From Pseudisothecium myosuroides (lineage: Eukaryota; Streptophyta; Bryopsida; Hypnales; Lembophyllaceae), in NCBI GenBank assembly GCA_951799445.1, contig OX637294.1, positions 27,739,452 through 27,803,451 on the forward strand: DNA of 64,000 bases. The letters are read 5' to 3'. The notes below the pieces were generated by a model. The model was not told where the DNA came from and ran no database searches. It saw nothing but the letters and a program-made list of their open reading frames with translations. A program made the position numbers and the translations under genes. This document shows positions 34,734-46,810 of this stretch, piece by piece. Within the stretch, counting starts at the first letter, position 1; every line of letters begins with the position of its first letter.

Positions 34734-35738
34734 ATGGTGTTGGACGAGAAGCTTGGACAAGATGCCGTGTCCCTGGCTGGGGATTCCTGTCCCTTTGAGC
34801 CCATTGCATGGTCAGATGAGGAGGAGGAGCAACAGATTGAGGATCCATTTGGACTTGATTTCACCCAATTTGGTGGACACACAGAGAGTCCACGGGGTGT
34901 GCGTGTGGTGGGCTTGGGGCGTGAAAACCCATTGATTTTGACGTCTGATTCTGAAGGGGAGATGGACAGCAAAGCAGAACATCAAACACAAGATCTGGTT
35001 GGGCATGACCTTGCTACATGTAGTGCAGATGTCCAGCGACTTGCAGATCCAATCGAAAACAACCTCCCTCTGTGCGGTGAGGACAGAGAGTGTCCAGGGT
35101 TGGTGGATGAACCAATTTGCAGGCCCCGTCACAAGGGCCTTGTGGCAAGATCGATGCCCACCAAAATGGAAGGTCTTGTTGGACGTAGCCTTGCTTCATG
35201 CAGCGCAGATGGGCAGCAAATTGGGGATTTGGTTGGACGTGGCCCTGCTCCATGCAGTGGAGACGGAGAGGGTCAACAGTTGGTGGATGTGCCGGATTAC
35301 AGACCTACTCGGAAGGGCCAGGTGGTAAGAACGATGCCTGTAAAGATTGTCAAGGATTTGGTCAAACATGGCCTTGTTCCATTTAGCATTAAGGAGCAGC
35401 AAATCGGGGATCCAATTGGACACAACCTGCCCCTGTGCAGTGGAGATGGAGAGGGTTCACAGGCGGTGGACGAACCAGTTTGCAAATCCTACCGCAAGGG
35501 CCTGCTGGCAAGAATGATGCCCCCAAAAATTATCGGGGAACCCACATTCAAACCCAATCTCCTGCGCCCAACACCACATGCACTACCCCTTTGTGCTAGA
35601 TTGGCTGATCATAGGGTGCCTTACACCGAACTTCTTCAACCCGATCCTGTTCCTCTTTCTAGGGAGAGAGCAGCGTATAGTAGTCGGGAGCCAGGGTCAA
35701 ATGCAACAATCATGGGTTTCAGGAAATGGAGTCCATGA
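34734..35738 (+). CDS. Unrecognised protein with three 60-residue tandem repeats (334 aa)
   Basis: A long open frame in AT-rich, stop-rich surroundings. The frame opens at an ATG at 34,695, but GCCATGG at 34,734 is the better start context and removes a Trp-rich leader (MSWLWGVWFF) that overlaps an acceptor-like TTCTTCAG. The start contains an acidic tract (WSDEEEEQQIEDPFGLDF) and SDSEGEMD. Residues about 87-146, 147-206 and 208-267 are tandem repeats with shared motifs: LVG(H/R).LA.CSAD.Q, NLPLC(S)GDGEG, VDEP(I/V)C, (R/Y)KGL(V/L)AR.MP.K. The tail after about 268 is Pro-rich. There is no transmembrane segment or known domain that I recognise. It is possibly an orphan or fast-evolving gene, or an exon of a longer one; no obvious damage. 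Confidence 0.55.
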   Translation: MVLDEKLGQDAVSLAGDSCPFEPIAWSDEEEEQQIEDPFGLDFTQFGGHTESPRGVRVVGLGRENPLILTSDSEGEMDSKAEHQTQDLVGHDLATCSADVQRLADPIENNLPLCGEDRECPGLVDEPICRPRHKGLVARSMPTKMEGLVGRSLASCSADGQQIGDLVGRGPAPCSGDGEGQQLVDVPDYRPTRKGQVVRTMPVKIVKDLVKHGLVPFSIKEQQIGDPIGHNLPLCSGDGEGSQAVDEPVCKSYRKGLLARMMPPKIIGEPTFKPNLLRPTPHALPLCARLADHRVPYTELLQPDPVPLSRERAAYSSREPGSNATIMGFRKWSP

Positions 35739-38020
35739 TGTACGTCCAAACATGTTTGGGAGACATCTGTTTCAGGAGCTTTGTAGCAGATTTTTTTAAT
35801 CTTTCTACTGCTGGAAGCATTTTTCTTCACATTAATGTCAGATGCTTGCTTGTGTTTCATTCTTCCTTGGTGAATGGGTGCATGCAAGTTTTCTTCTATG
35901 TGCAGCTTGAATTTAGAGTAAGACGATAGATTTGTGGTCAATACATTCAAGCAGTAGAAGAATGGAATCAGCTCAGCAACAGATGCCTCCGCAACTGTTT
36001 CAATCGTCATAAGATCCTGCTATGAGTTCCCTCTTTGGGTTCCGCCTTCAATCCCGGCATGAGATTCAGGGAGAACCATCTAAAAAATTCGGACACCTCG
36101 ACGTCTCCATAAATGTCACTTCCCTTCTTGTTGTGATGGCTGTTTGTTCTGTAATTAGCTCGACTGCGATGGCTGTTTGTTTTGTGATTAGCTCGACAGT
36201 TATAGTGATGGTGTGTTAGTACAGGCAATTACATAAATTCTTTTTAACCCAATTCTTCTAGAGCAATTACCTTTTGGGAATCAGGAACAGGGAGGAATAC
36301 TATTTAGAGAGCCTAGAGTCTTCCAGGAATAATTAGGAACTAATGAAAAAGGCATTGCTTTAGAGGTTCTAAAATTTGGGTTGTCATGGTCTTGTCATGG
36401 AAGTATCTTCACACAACAGTTCCCAACACATGATAGTAAGCTTCTCATGTTAATATCTACAAGTGCGAATGCTAGTCATGTCCTCGTTGATTTTGCAAAT
36501 GAACTGGACCAGATAGTGGAGTACTACAATAAAGAAGGCACAAAGAACTCAAACCAAGCCTAGGGATTAGCTAATATTCTCCCCTTGAGGAACTAATTGA
36601 CCAATGAACGATTATCAAAGAAAGAGCCTGAAAAGACTACTCATCGGGAAAAAAGGGGGGGGACCCATCTGTAATGTTGCAGTACTGTTTCAATATGGTT
36701 GCAAGCTGTCAACACTCCAATACGGATGTAGTATTGTAACAATATTGAAAATTAGGGGTATGCATGCAGTACTACAACTATACAAAATGAATGTTTATAA
36801 GGAACTTGGTAAACATTATTGTAGCGCTAATGGAAATGGTGTGTTTCAATATTGCAAAATGTTTACAATTTAGTAGCATTGACATACTTTTTGTGAACTG
36901 TGGATATATTGCAATGCTGTGTAGGAAATATATTTTAACAACGAACTTTCAATATTGTTATTCAATAATGAAAGTATAATTAATGGAAATTGATGCAATA
37001 TTGCATGTTTGTAGAATTGGTGTATTGCATCAATTAATTTTCAATACTGAAATGTACATGTTTTCATGAGAATTTGTTCGACAACTATACTGTTACAATA
37101 TTGCAAGTGTAAAAATGTTTTATTAGGACAATACCTCAATTATTCTACATGTGTATGCATTACAAAATACAAAATTCTTCAAGTGATTACATTTCCGGTT
37201 TCAATGACAGTAAATTTCAATACAATATTTATGCACATCACAATTTCATCTTCATATCTGTAATCCTTGAAAAGGTGCATGTACAATCCTGAACCACTAT
37301 TTCTACAAACACTATGATTCAACCAAACCAGTACAATAAAGTAACTCTAATTGCTCCAAATCAAATACCATACTAGAAGACAAGTATATTAAAATACATT
37401 AAATAGTGTAAACACTACTAGCTCCAATGGAGCAACTTCCATTCCAAATCCCACATTTCTAAAAATCATCACGTTTTAATGTTTTCCAACTTCACCCAAG
37501 TGATTGCTCTCAAGTAATTGATCATGAAGCTCTCTAACAAAAGTGATTCATATGATCAGGTCATTGCTCCAACCTACTTAGCACCTCCACCATCGCCTCC
37601 TGTATCTGCACACATTACGTTCCACAGAGTTCAAACATTCTTCGAGGTCTAAGCATTCAAATCAAAATCAATCTCATACGCACAGACTGGACATCCTATA
37701 GTATCGTTTGAGCATCTTTCAGGATTCAATCATTCCATGAGAAGTTAAAAGGAGCACAAAAATTGAAATGAAGGGAGTAGCTCCAGAAGCATGAATGAAA
37801 AAATGTGAAAATTAGATTCAGGAATTCATTGTTCACATGCAGACCAATGTTTTAGATCTTCATCAGCCCTTGAATAGATTGGTGTGAGGGAGAGTAGACC
37901 AAGAGATATTCAAGTTAAAATTATATTAAATCCAAACATACACATGATGAAATAATTAAAAGATTGCCTTTGAAAATGTGAATTCCCAAAGCGAAGAAAT
38001 CATACTCGCTTTCTTGAACT
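35739..38020. other. Intergenic; includes an AT-rich stretch with 'caatattgc' words
   Basis: From 36,650 to 37,240 variants of 'gttacaatattgca' recur irregularly on both strands, which suggests an old tandem repeat. No gene is supported. Confidence 0.4.
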
Positions 38021-38029
38021 TTGAAGTAA

Positions 38030-39770
38030 CCGGGCGTCTCACCGGAGTTGATTTGTGTTTTTGAAGCAGGTCAACACGGACCGCTTGAGCATTTTCTGCA
38101 GTACGTGAAAGAACCTCCCGAAATATTTGAACCACAAGGGTATGTCCCCTTCAATCATAGCCAATGTGGCTAGGCCAATTAGAGCTCCAAACAAATCACC
38201 CTAAGCATCCTCAGCCTCAAGTTCGGCTTCGTCCACTACAACTTGCCCATTGTAGTGTTAATTTCAGAGAACATCTTCATCACCCCATAGTGTTTGAGTA
38301 TGAACTCAGCATCTCCTTCTCTGTAACCTTTTCCATCACTGCAGAAAATCAATAAACTATCAAGTACGTAATCTTTTCTGCCAAAGCATATTGGGTTTTT
38401 TCTGTCAACCATAATGCTGTCAACACAGTTGGGTAATGAACAAAAATTGCAATGAATTCTAAATTCGTCCAATTGTAAACAAAGAACATCAAGAATATAC
38501 ATGTTTATCAACTATCAAGCCCTTCACCACCTAAAACTGCAAATAACTTGTCACATGAAAATTCTGCAGGATTCAAAGATGGTTCACTAATTAGATGGTG
38601 GATATCACGAAAGCCTAAACAGCACCATTGCTTAAACACAGCCAAGAGAAAAAGGGGTAAGACTAGAAGAAATGTTGTGCCTTGCTCTCACCTGCGTTTC
38701 CTGCACTCCCATTTAGGTCCATGATTTCAAATGCGAACCGTAATGTCTATCGCTTAACAGCATTTGCAAGTTCAGGGTATGAATGCATCTGCCACATCTG
38801 CCATCATAAAAAACAACAGGATATGATTCGAATTCAACAAACGTGACTAAGAATAGGAAAGCAACAGCATGGTAATTCATCTTTCTCACAAATGTCAATC
38901 CAGAATCTTCCCAAGTGACTGATGTCAACGGCTTCCTTCTCCAAAATCCCCTGAATTCTGGAACTCAAGATGTAAGAAGATGTGTGCCAAGGAAGAAGAT
39001 GTCATAGGATTAGAGCATCTTGAACGACTCATCCTTCAACGAGCAAACGTGTCAAAAGTGTCAGGAGCTCCTTCAAAGAATGATGTGGTTGAACTCCCCA
39101 AACCCAAGAAATAGAAAGAAGAAGTCAAGAACAAAAATCCTAAAAAAGCGAAGTTACTTACCAGCTCTGTGCAAATTCGAGCCCTGTCCATCAAATTGTC
39201 TTCGCCATGTGCAGGGGCGGTCGCCAATGTCGAAGAAGAAATCCGAATTCTCATCTTTGCAAGCTGAAAGTAACCACAAACTCAAGGGACATAACTAGGG
39301 AGATAGTGTTCCGTAAATCCGTACAATTGTAAAATGTCCTTTCTAATAGATATCAATGTCCTGACATATAGTACCACTCGAAATTCAGAAATTGTGATTT
39401 TCTAGAACAAGGAAATGCAAAGACATTGGAAACGATCCCACCATTCTCAAGCCAATCATCAAACCAATTAGTGTCTTCACTAGCGCAACCACATGAAATT
39501 CAAAATCATTCGGTTTAGAAGACCACTAACAATACACCAAGTCGAAAAGAACCCAACCATTCGCAAACCACAATTCACCAACCAATATTCGCAGGCACTG
39601 AGCGTCTCACCTGAGTCGATTTGTGTCAAGCAAGAAGGCTTTCTGTGAAAATTAGACACCACGTCTTCGTCTTCTACAGGTGGGGCAAACCAGTCGAGGC
39701 GGCATAGAGCAATTTAGAATGCAAAACCCAAACACAACAGGTGGTGGCACCGCCCTCGGCATCGATTCTC
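38030..39770 (-). pseudogene. Possible decayed multi-exon gene, identity unknown
   Basis: On the minus strand several exon-like pieces can be read but none joins cleanly. One piece around 38,695-38,790 follows an AG acceptor and ends at a GTGAGAG donor; it contains LRFAFEIMDLNGSAGNA but has an in-frame stop a few residues before it. Another around 38,055-38,180 reads LFGALIGLATLAMIEGDIPL and KYFGRFFHVLQKML. A sequence ACACAAATC(A/G)ACTC(C/A)GGTGAGACGC occurs at both ends (about 38,037 and 39,607, read inverted), as if a donor region were duplicated. I do not recognise the family, and it may not be a gene. Confidence 0.22.
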
Positions 39771-41040
39771 CTCCAAGTGTGTAATACTCCAATAATTCAA
39801 ATTGAGCTTTAATTTATATAATTTTAAATTTTTATTACTTTATTTATTGAATTGATAAATTGAAATATTGATCGAAATTTCATCGCATATTACTTGACGT
39901 TAGAAAGCTTATTGATTTAATGAGCTTATTGATTTAATGAATATATTCACTGAGATGTCTTTGTTCATTTTATAACATTCAAAAATCAATGATTTTTTTT
40001 AAGCAACATCAAATAATCGTGTTTTGTATGCTGGGATTGTTGCCAATTTTTTAATAAAGCTCTTGTGAATTGTTTACATTGGTATGAATTAGCTTGCTGC
40101 ATAAAAGAATAAAACAAATAGAAGTTGGCAACAATGGATGACTGTTTGCTTTTTAACCCTTGGAAAAACAAGCTATATTTTTTGGCAACATAGCGATTTT
40201 GGGCAGCTCATTACAAATGGAATTTTTTTTTCTTGGAGATTTGCATACAACATGGGGACATGATTTTTCTTTGAAGGTCCAACAATTTTCATAACTTTTG
40301 ACTACATGGTCAAAAATTGGGTTTACGACAATTGGTTTGCTAAATTTATATATACGTGGAAAGTTTTAAATCATTCCATTTTGCCTAATTAAATGAAAAT
40401 TACAAGGAGTTTTACTTTGCGTGTAGTTACAGATTTCCTACTCTAAAATAAACTTTGTAAATTCTTTATTTAACTCTATTTTCAATATTTTTTGGGAAAA
40501 AATAATATAATATAATGTACATTTTTTAATACAGCATGACAACCATTGGGATTGACATTTTTGAATTCTATAACTAAATTCTTGACAATCTTGTATTTTG
40601 AATCATTCTCTTGTAACTTCTTCCTACTCACTATTTTTTTCCCTATATAACATACAATTCCAAATGTTGTGAAATTTTTCAAGAACGTAGCCAATTTGCT
40701 TAGGAGAATGAATTCAAACAATACTTTCATTCCAGTGACCACCATGCAATGCAAGCTCCTATATAAATTGAAAAATTCTTGGAATGTTGTAAAATTTTAC
40801 AAGTACATTTTCAACTCTCTTATCTTTCACTAAGCATAGAAATGGAATCATTTCAAAACATTCTCACAAAGATGCACGTGGTCATACAAGTGTACTAATC
40901 CTAGCGGTCACCCCCACCGCACCTTGGCGATGCCACTTTGGGGGCCCTCTAGTACTTGAGTGGAAGTCTATCGTTTCACGGGTCGTGGTCAGTGGGATTG
41001 ACCAAACCCCCTAGTCCTTGCTACGTTACTGACACTACCC
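39771..41040. other. AT-rich, part of a dispersed repeat family
   Basis: 40,190-40,860 carries diverged pieces related to the 45-46.8 kb and 62-63 kb elements (GGGCAG..., 'acatggtcaaaa', 'acatacaattccaaat'). No gene. Confidence 0.45.
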
Positions 41041-41044
41041 CCTT

Positions 41045-41275
41045 GTACGGCGAAGCTTTGCTCAGAGGAGGAAGAACCTATTCCACTTCGTTTCGTGACG
41101 GCGAAGCTTTGATTAGCTACTAGAGAAGTTTAGCGCGTTGTAAACCAAGTCACCCCGGACAGCGAAGCTTTGACTTAGCCACTAGAGAAGTTTAGAGTGT
41201 TTTATCTCAATCGAACCGGACGGCGAAGCTTTGAACTTAAGAGAAGTTCAGGGTGTTTTACATATCACCAAGGAA
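41045..41275. repeat. ~60-bp tandem repeats, four copies
   Basis: 'gcgaagctttga' recurs at about 41,050, 41,102, 41,163 and 41,223. It is followed by 'actagagaagtttag' or a variant in the last three copies, and by 'gtgttttac/atc' in the last two. Confidence 0.8.
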
Positions 41276-42055
41276 GGTCCGACGTTAGTTTCCAAATATC
41301 CACACGTGGATATCCTAGTTAGTTTCCAAACATCCAAGCTTTTCATCAACCCTAAACCCTAAACCCTTTCCAAATTCCTAAACCCTAAAATTTCCTCACA
41401 ATTGACCATAGGATCTTACACCTAACTAGTATGAAAATGGGTCTCAAAAAATCTAGAATTCTTCTTTGCCCAAATTCCAAAATATATGCATTTAGGGTGA
41501 AAAAACAAGTTTGTGTAGCATATCGTGGGGTTAAAAAGTTTAATCCTTGCATGTTCCTACTCATCTCTAAAATTGAACACTTAGGAAAAACCATCATAAA
41601 CTACTATTTGAAAGAACATTTTGAACTTGATACACGTAAAATGAAAGTGTGAATTTTGAGGTTCAGATTTCATTTGGATGGTTGGAATCGCTGGTGCTAC
41701 TACCAATATTTTATTGTTTTTGATTTCTAAATGAAGATCTTCAAATTCTATCTTAATTCGTTTCGAAGGAAATTATTATCATTTTGTTCGGATAAAACTT
41801 GTCAGAATCGATATCATTTTTTTGAGCAAAACTCGTTTGAATGGATTTGAATTGTCACATAATGAATTGCATTAGGTTTTCTGTGTTATTAAAATATTTG
41901 ACAATCCCCTAAAATACTTAGCAGAACCTTCGATAAAAGGAATGCAAATCACAATCCCAAAACCCTAAACCCAACTCTAGACCCAGCATTTATATAATAC
42001 TTTACTTGTACAAAAATAAATAAATCATATTACACAGCATGAATAACATTGAATA

Positions 42056-42112
42056 CACACACTAACACACACACACACACATACGCGCATATATACATAT
42101 ACATATATTATT
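42056..42112. repeat. CA/TA microsatellite
   Basis: Alternating (CA)n then (TA)n-like sequence near 42,056-42,112, in the 3' flank of the Tet-like gene. Confidence 0.8.
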
Positions 42113-42226
42113 ATATAAAGTTGAGAATAACATCATATAGTATGCCGAATGAAGTTTTCAACAACAAAAAAAGAGTAGAGGCCAAGAAAAGTCTTCAACG
42201 AGAGAACATAGCCTATGAAAGCTTTA

Positions 42227-43505
42227 CTAAACACGCCCTTTTCGTCGCATGTCGTCCATGATCCCCTCAATTCCTGTCACCATGGAGCTTTCTCCACTGC
42301 TCATGAGACCCCACAGTCTTGAGACCAACTTGTTGTTGATTTGCACAGAGCTCCCAACTCTCGTGAATCCATGCAGGATGTTCGTTGATCTCATCGTGGC
42401 ATGAAAACCTTCTCTGCCCCTCCATATGATCTCTGCTACGCCATCGAAGTCCATCTGATCCACCACCGCATTGTAAGAGGGCACCACGAATTCCCCTCCA
42501 ATGCATCTGCTGTCGTCCTCCCCCTCCTCACGAACGATCAACTCCCCGGTTTCCTCAGACATAGGAATCCACATTCCGTAGCAATACACGTTATGATCAT
42601 TATCCATGTGCACCGAGTTAGAGAAGTTTTCGAAAGTGTACGTTAAATTACTCGCAAACACCTGGTCCGTCGCCTCCCACTCTGTGAACTCCGCTTGCGT
42701 CATGTCCGGAACCCCTGCTGCTGCCGCCGTCTGACACACCCCTTCAAAGATCGTGGATGCCATGTCTTTGAAGTGCCTGCGATATAAGCCACCGATCCAA
42801 GACACCGTCTCCGTCTGATCCTCCTCCCAACCCCTAAGAGATGTCGAGGACCTCTGCGCGGATTGAGAAGGGTAGTATCTCCCAATCCCCCTCCCCGTGT
42901 AGTCGCCTCTCCATCCGATGGCATACATCTTGCCATCCCCACCTTTGTGTGCACCGTTACCCCTGATCGGTTCGCTTTTTTGAGCTAAACGGAAGAATGA
43001 TTTAGCCAACTCCTCAAACTCCTCGCGCTCCTGCTCTCCCATGTCGCTGAACTGGGTGAATTGTACCACTAGGACGATCTCCCCCGTATCCTCATCTTGA
43101 ACGGCCGCCCTTCCGTGATACAGTCGCAGGTAGTCGCTAGGAACTTCAGGCAAGAAAAACCCCTTGTGGTAGACTGTAGCATCCCTCTTCTTCCTGTAGA
43201 TGTACGTCGACGAACTTCCGCCAATTCGGTCATGCGCATCTCGGATGCTCTCCTGTTTCTTCTTCTTCTTGGACTCCTTCTCGTGTCTTTTGGAGGCTCC
43301 CTTGCCTTTGGAACCCCGGTGTGTCTTGCCCCAACCTGTGCGACCAAAAATAAGTCATGTCTTTGATGTCAGTATGCATTTCGACAGAGGATAGTATACT
43401 GTGGGACAGACACCTGCCATTCAACCTTGGACCAAGTTGGCACATATGGAGCACTTGTCCATCGACTTCAAGTCAACATTGAGAAGATTTAGTACCTTTG
43501 AACAT
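42227..43505 (-). CDS. Tet-like 2OG-Fe(II) oxygenase, two exons (372 aa)
   Basis: Coding exons: 43505-43496 (10 nt, ATGTTCAAAG|GTACTA) and 43335-42227, with acceptor CGCACAG|GTT and stop TAG at 42229-42227. The spliced frame is exact (1,119 nt). The start, MFKGWGKTHRG, is followed by a Lys/Arg-rich segment (about 12-45, HEKESKKKKKQE), a likely nuclear signal. The catalytic region carries the iron-binding HxD motif (His246-Met-Asp248 in SNSVHMDNDHNVYCYGMWIP). A probable distal His315 (FHATMRS) and the 2-oxoglutarate-binding Arg329 lie in FTRVGSSVQINNKLVSRL, the family signature. Relatives of this Tet/JBP-like group occur in basidiomycetes, mosses and lycophytes; the substrate is unproven in plants, and oxidation of modified nucleic-acid bases is the working idea. 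All key residues are present and no damage is seen. The left neighbour of the ATG is a CT-rich, repeat-bearing upstream region. Confidence 0.8.
43336..43495 (-). other. Intron of the Tet-like gene
   Basis: A 160-bp intron with GTACTAAA donor and TTTTTGGTCGCACAG acceptor. It splits the Gly4 codon after its first base and leaves a 10-nt first coding exon. Confidence 0.75.
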
Positions 43506-43992
43506 GGTTGCAGACGCTGTTGCTGGATCAGGCAAGTCTGGCAAAGTATGTGAATAAGTCTGCAAAATAATAGGACACACGGTCTACATGAGAGATGCAC
43601 ACTATTGACTTTGGCAAGTACTGCTGATTAGAAAGAACCGTGATAAGTCTTTACCGTGAAAGAACCGCAAACACACTCAGGCAATATTGTCGGTACAACT
43701 CTCATTAGAGAAGCTACTACGTATTCCTTCCCGTGCATGTCTGCGAATCAAACAAACTGAATAGCCCGGAGATCGATAAAGTGAACACTACCAGACAGAC
43801 ACCTAGAGAGCGTCTGACATGCCTTGTGCTCTTAGATCTCGAAACTAGTGCCTTCACAAGCCATCTAAACATTTGTAAAAAAACTCTACGTTCCAAGGCT
43901 CGTTTGCTCTCGTTTCTTTGGCCCTACTCAAATCTCAGCGAATATCTAGGAGTCACTCAGTCGCACTCACTCCCAGCTTAAGCAAGCCCTGT

Positions 43993-44350
43993 CCGCCCTC
44001 GCCCTCGCCCTCACCCTCACCCATCCACCAGCTGCATTAACTTGGCCAATGGCCTTGGCTTCCTAAATGCCAGGGATTGATCGAGAACTCGCATGGACTT
44101 TTATTACATACAAACTTCATAAGCATCAACTTAAAACGAGGCATCATTTGATCCACCGACACTCACCAGCAATGATCCACGCCGCCAGCCGCTGATTTCT
44201 CCCCCTTGATGCTCCCTCTGCTGTCGATGCTCCCACCGTTGTTTCCCGAGCTGCTCGATGCTCCTCCTGTTGTCGATGCTCCCACCGTTGTTTCCCGAGC
44301 TGCTTGATGCTCCCTCTACTGTCGATGCTCCCACTACTGCAGCTCAAACA
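43993..44350. repeat. CT-rich minisatellites
   Basis: 'ccctcg/ccctca' hexamers (43,995-44,022) are followed by tandem copies of 'gatgctcccaccgttgtttc' and 'ccgagctgctcgatgctcc' up to 44,350. Confidence 0.8.
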
Positions 44351-44458
44351 ACACAATGGTAGAAGTTAGACCGTGCTTGGTGCTCCCACTGCTGTCCATG
44401 CTCCCACTGCTGCAGCTCAAAAAACAAACAGGTAGAAGACTGCGGGGGGGAGGGGGAT

Positions 44459-44866
44459 ACGGTAGAGACGGTAGGGAGATGTTTACAGGGGTCACGTCGA
44501 CCAGCTCTCAATTTCATAGTGCATCAGTGTACCCTATGACATGTGACAATGACCCTCGGTGATAATCACAAGCAACCCCTATGCCTAAACTCCTTTGTGT
44601 ACCACCCTTTATTTGAATTTAAACATTACCTAAATTTTATTTATTTACGTTTTATCACATCACGGTAGAGACGGTAGGGAGATGTTTACAGGGGTCACGT
44701 CGACCAGCTCTCAATTTCATAGTGCATCAGTGTACCCTATGACATGTGACAATGACCCTCGGTGATAATCACAAGCAACCCCTGTGCCTAAACTCCTTTG
44801 TGTACCACCCTTTATTTGAATTTAAACATTACCTAAATTTTATTTATTTACGTTTTATCACATCAA
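44459..44866. repeat. 203-bp near-perfect tandem duplication
   Basis: Two adjacent copies, starting ACGGTAGAGACGG (44,459 and 44,662) and ending TTTTATCACATC. I see a single difference (ctatgcc against ctgtgcc). The duplication is very recent, with no gene inside. Confidence 0.92.
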
Positions 44867-45192
44867 ATAATCTACCTTATATTTTGGGTTTCGTCTCTCA
44901 AGAATCGAAGGAATAAATGCATGTATTCTACAACTAAACCTCCTAAATAACATACAGAAGTATCAAGTTGAGAATAAAGTATCGAGTTAAGTATCGAGTA
45001 TGGAGTTGAACGAGAGAGGTCTTGATTTATTTATTTATTTTTATCACTAAACATTTCAATTTTCGAAACGTAAATAAAAACTACATTACGATTCACTTTG
45101 AACCCTATAGTCCAAAGACCATTTTCTATCAATAACCACTCGAAGCTACTTTTTTCTAGGAAAAAATCCATCTAGGGAAAAAATTTAAAAAT

Positions 45193-45889
45193 ACTTTAAA
45201 GGCAAAAGTTCTTTCACTATGTTCTCACCAAAAATGCTCCGAAAATGCTATTTCTACTACAAGTACCAAATTTTTGGAAGGGTTTGTTTTTTGACACATG
45301 CAGCCGTAGGATCTTGAAGTACTCCAGTTAAAAAATAGGTGAGAAATATTTTGGAAATTTCGACCATGTAGATCACAAGATATTAAAATTTGAAGTGGCA
45401 AAAATTCTTTTTATGGCCCTGCAAAGAACCGGGAGGCTACACTTCACGAGGTCAAACAATTATGAAAAAACGTCCAGAATGGATGTGTTTCTTTGGATTC
45501 ATTCTTCAAGGCAAGTTCACTACGTACATGAAAATTTTCAGATCGTTTGGAGTTGTACAACATATAGAAAAAAAATAACGAATTAAAAAGAAGTAGAGAA
45601 TGATTCAAAATGCCAAGTTGTTAAAAAATTAGTTAAAAAATAAAAAAATTCTAATCCAAATGGTGTAATTATTGTTATGAACAATCTACATCCAACAAAA
45701 TTATCATTTTTCAAAAATATTGAAATTTCAATAAATGGAAGGACTGCAAAGTTTTTTTGGGTGTTGAGTTCCCATAACTGCCCACAAACTAAAAAGCATC
45801 GTAACTTCAATCTTGACTATTGAAATGCAATGATTCAAAGTTTTTCGAGTACATATAAATCTGAAGATTTGATTTTAAATTTTTATTTC
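45193..45889. mobile_element. Partial relative of the adjacent TTAA element
   Basis: Parallels 45,890-46,570 over about 690 bp. Shared words include 'ttgacacatgcagccgtagg', 'tttttatggccctgcaaa' and 'ggagttgtacaacatatag'. The left terminus is degraded to ACTTTAAAGGC, and the right terminus is missing. Confidence 0.6.
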
Positions 45890-46810
45890 TTCACCCCTAA
45901 AGTTCCTTGACTATGTTCTCACTAAAAATGCTTCAAAACTGCCATTTCTAGTATAAGTACCAATTTTTTTTTAAATATCATTTTTTGACACATGCAACCG
46001 TAGGATCTTGTATTAATATAGTTTGAGAATACATGGAAAAAATTTCAAAAATTTTCGCCATGTAGATTGCAATATATAAGCATTTGAAGTGGCAAAAATC
46101 CTTTTTTTGGCCCTGCAAAAAACCGGGCAGCTGCACTTCACAAGGTCGGATCATTATGAAAAAAAGTCCAAAATGGTTGTGCTTCCTTGGATTCATACTG
46201 TAGGTCAAGTTGGATACATACTCAAAAAATTTCAAATCATTTGGAGTTGTACAACATATAGTAAAAAAATAGTAAGTAGGAAGAAGTAGAGAATGATTCA
46301 AAATACTAAATTGTCAATAAATTAGTTATAAAATTCAAAATCTTCAATCTAAATGGTTGAATTGTGGTAAAAAAACAATATACATCCAATAGAATTATTT
46401 TTTTCAAAAATATTAAAATTTTAGTAAAATAAAAGGACTTCAAAGTTTTTTTTGGTGTAGGGATTCCATAACTGCCCGCAAACATAACTTTCATCTCAAC
46501 TATTGAAATGTAAAGATTCAAAGCTTTTTGAGTACCTATAAATCTGAAGAACAAATTTCAAATTCTTATTTTAAAAAAAAGTGATTTTTTCAGATCTGCC
46601 CAAACTGCCCCAGTTGAGAAACAAACAACATATCATGCAATAACTTTTGACTCATATTTCCAAATGTCATGAAATTTGTGCACATGAAAGATCTTCCTCG
46701 TCCACATCTTCTATTAAAATTTGGGCCAAAAATATTGAAATTTCCATTCACATGCACCTACCCAAAATCAATCTGTCGCCAAAATGAGCATTTGGTCCTT
46801 TAGGGGTTAA
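45890..46810. mobile_element. TTAA-type inverted-end element (~921 bp)
   Basis: The left end is TTCACCCCTAAAGTTCC; the right end, read inverted, is TTAACCCCTAAAGGACC. The body is homologous, in reverse orientation, to 62,069-63,014. The short ORF encoding LHFTRSDHYEKKSK is shared with the neighbour copy but is not conserved as protein in the other copies. Non-autonomous. Confidence 0.7.

Noticed and set aside
41340..41395. Telomere-repeat cluster (AACCCTAAACCCTAAACCC)
   Set aside because: Only two to four irregular units; too short to call an interstitial telomere.
42049..42261. 70-codon ORF downstream of the Tet-like gene
   Set aside because: Begins in a CA/TA microsatellite and overlaps the opposite-strand coding end.
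45390..45586. Two overlapping small ORFs similar to one at 46,089
   Set aside because: Similarity reflects duplicated element DNA; the frame is not kept in the 40- and 62-kb relatives.
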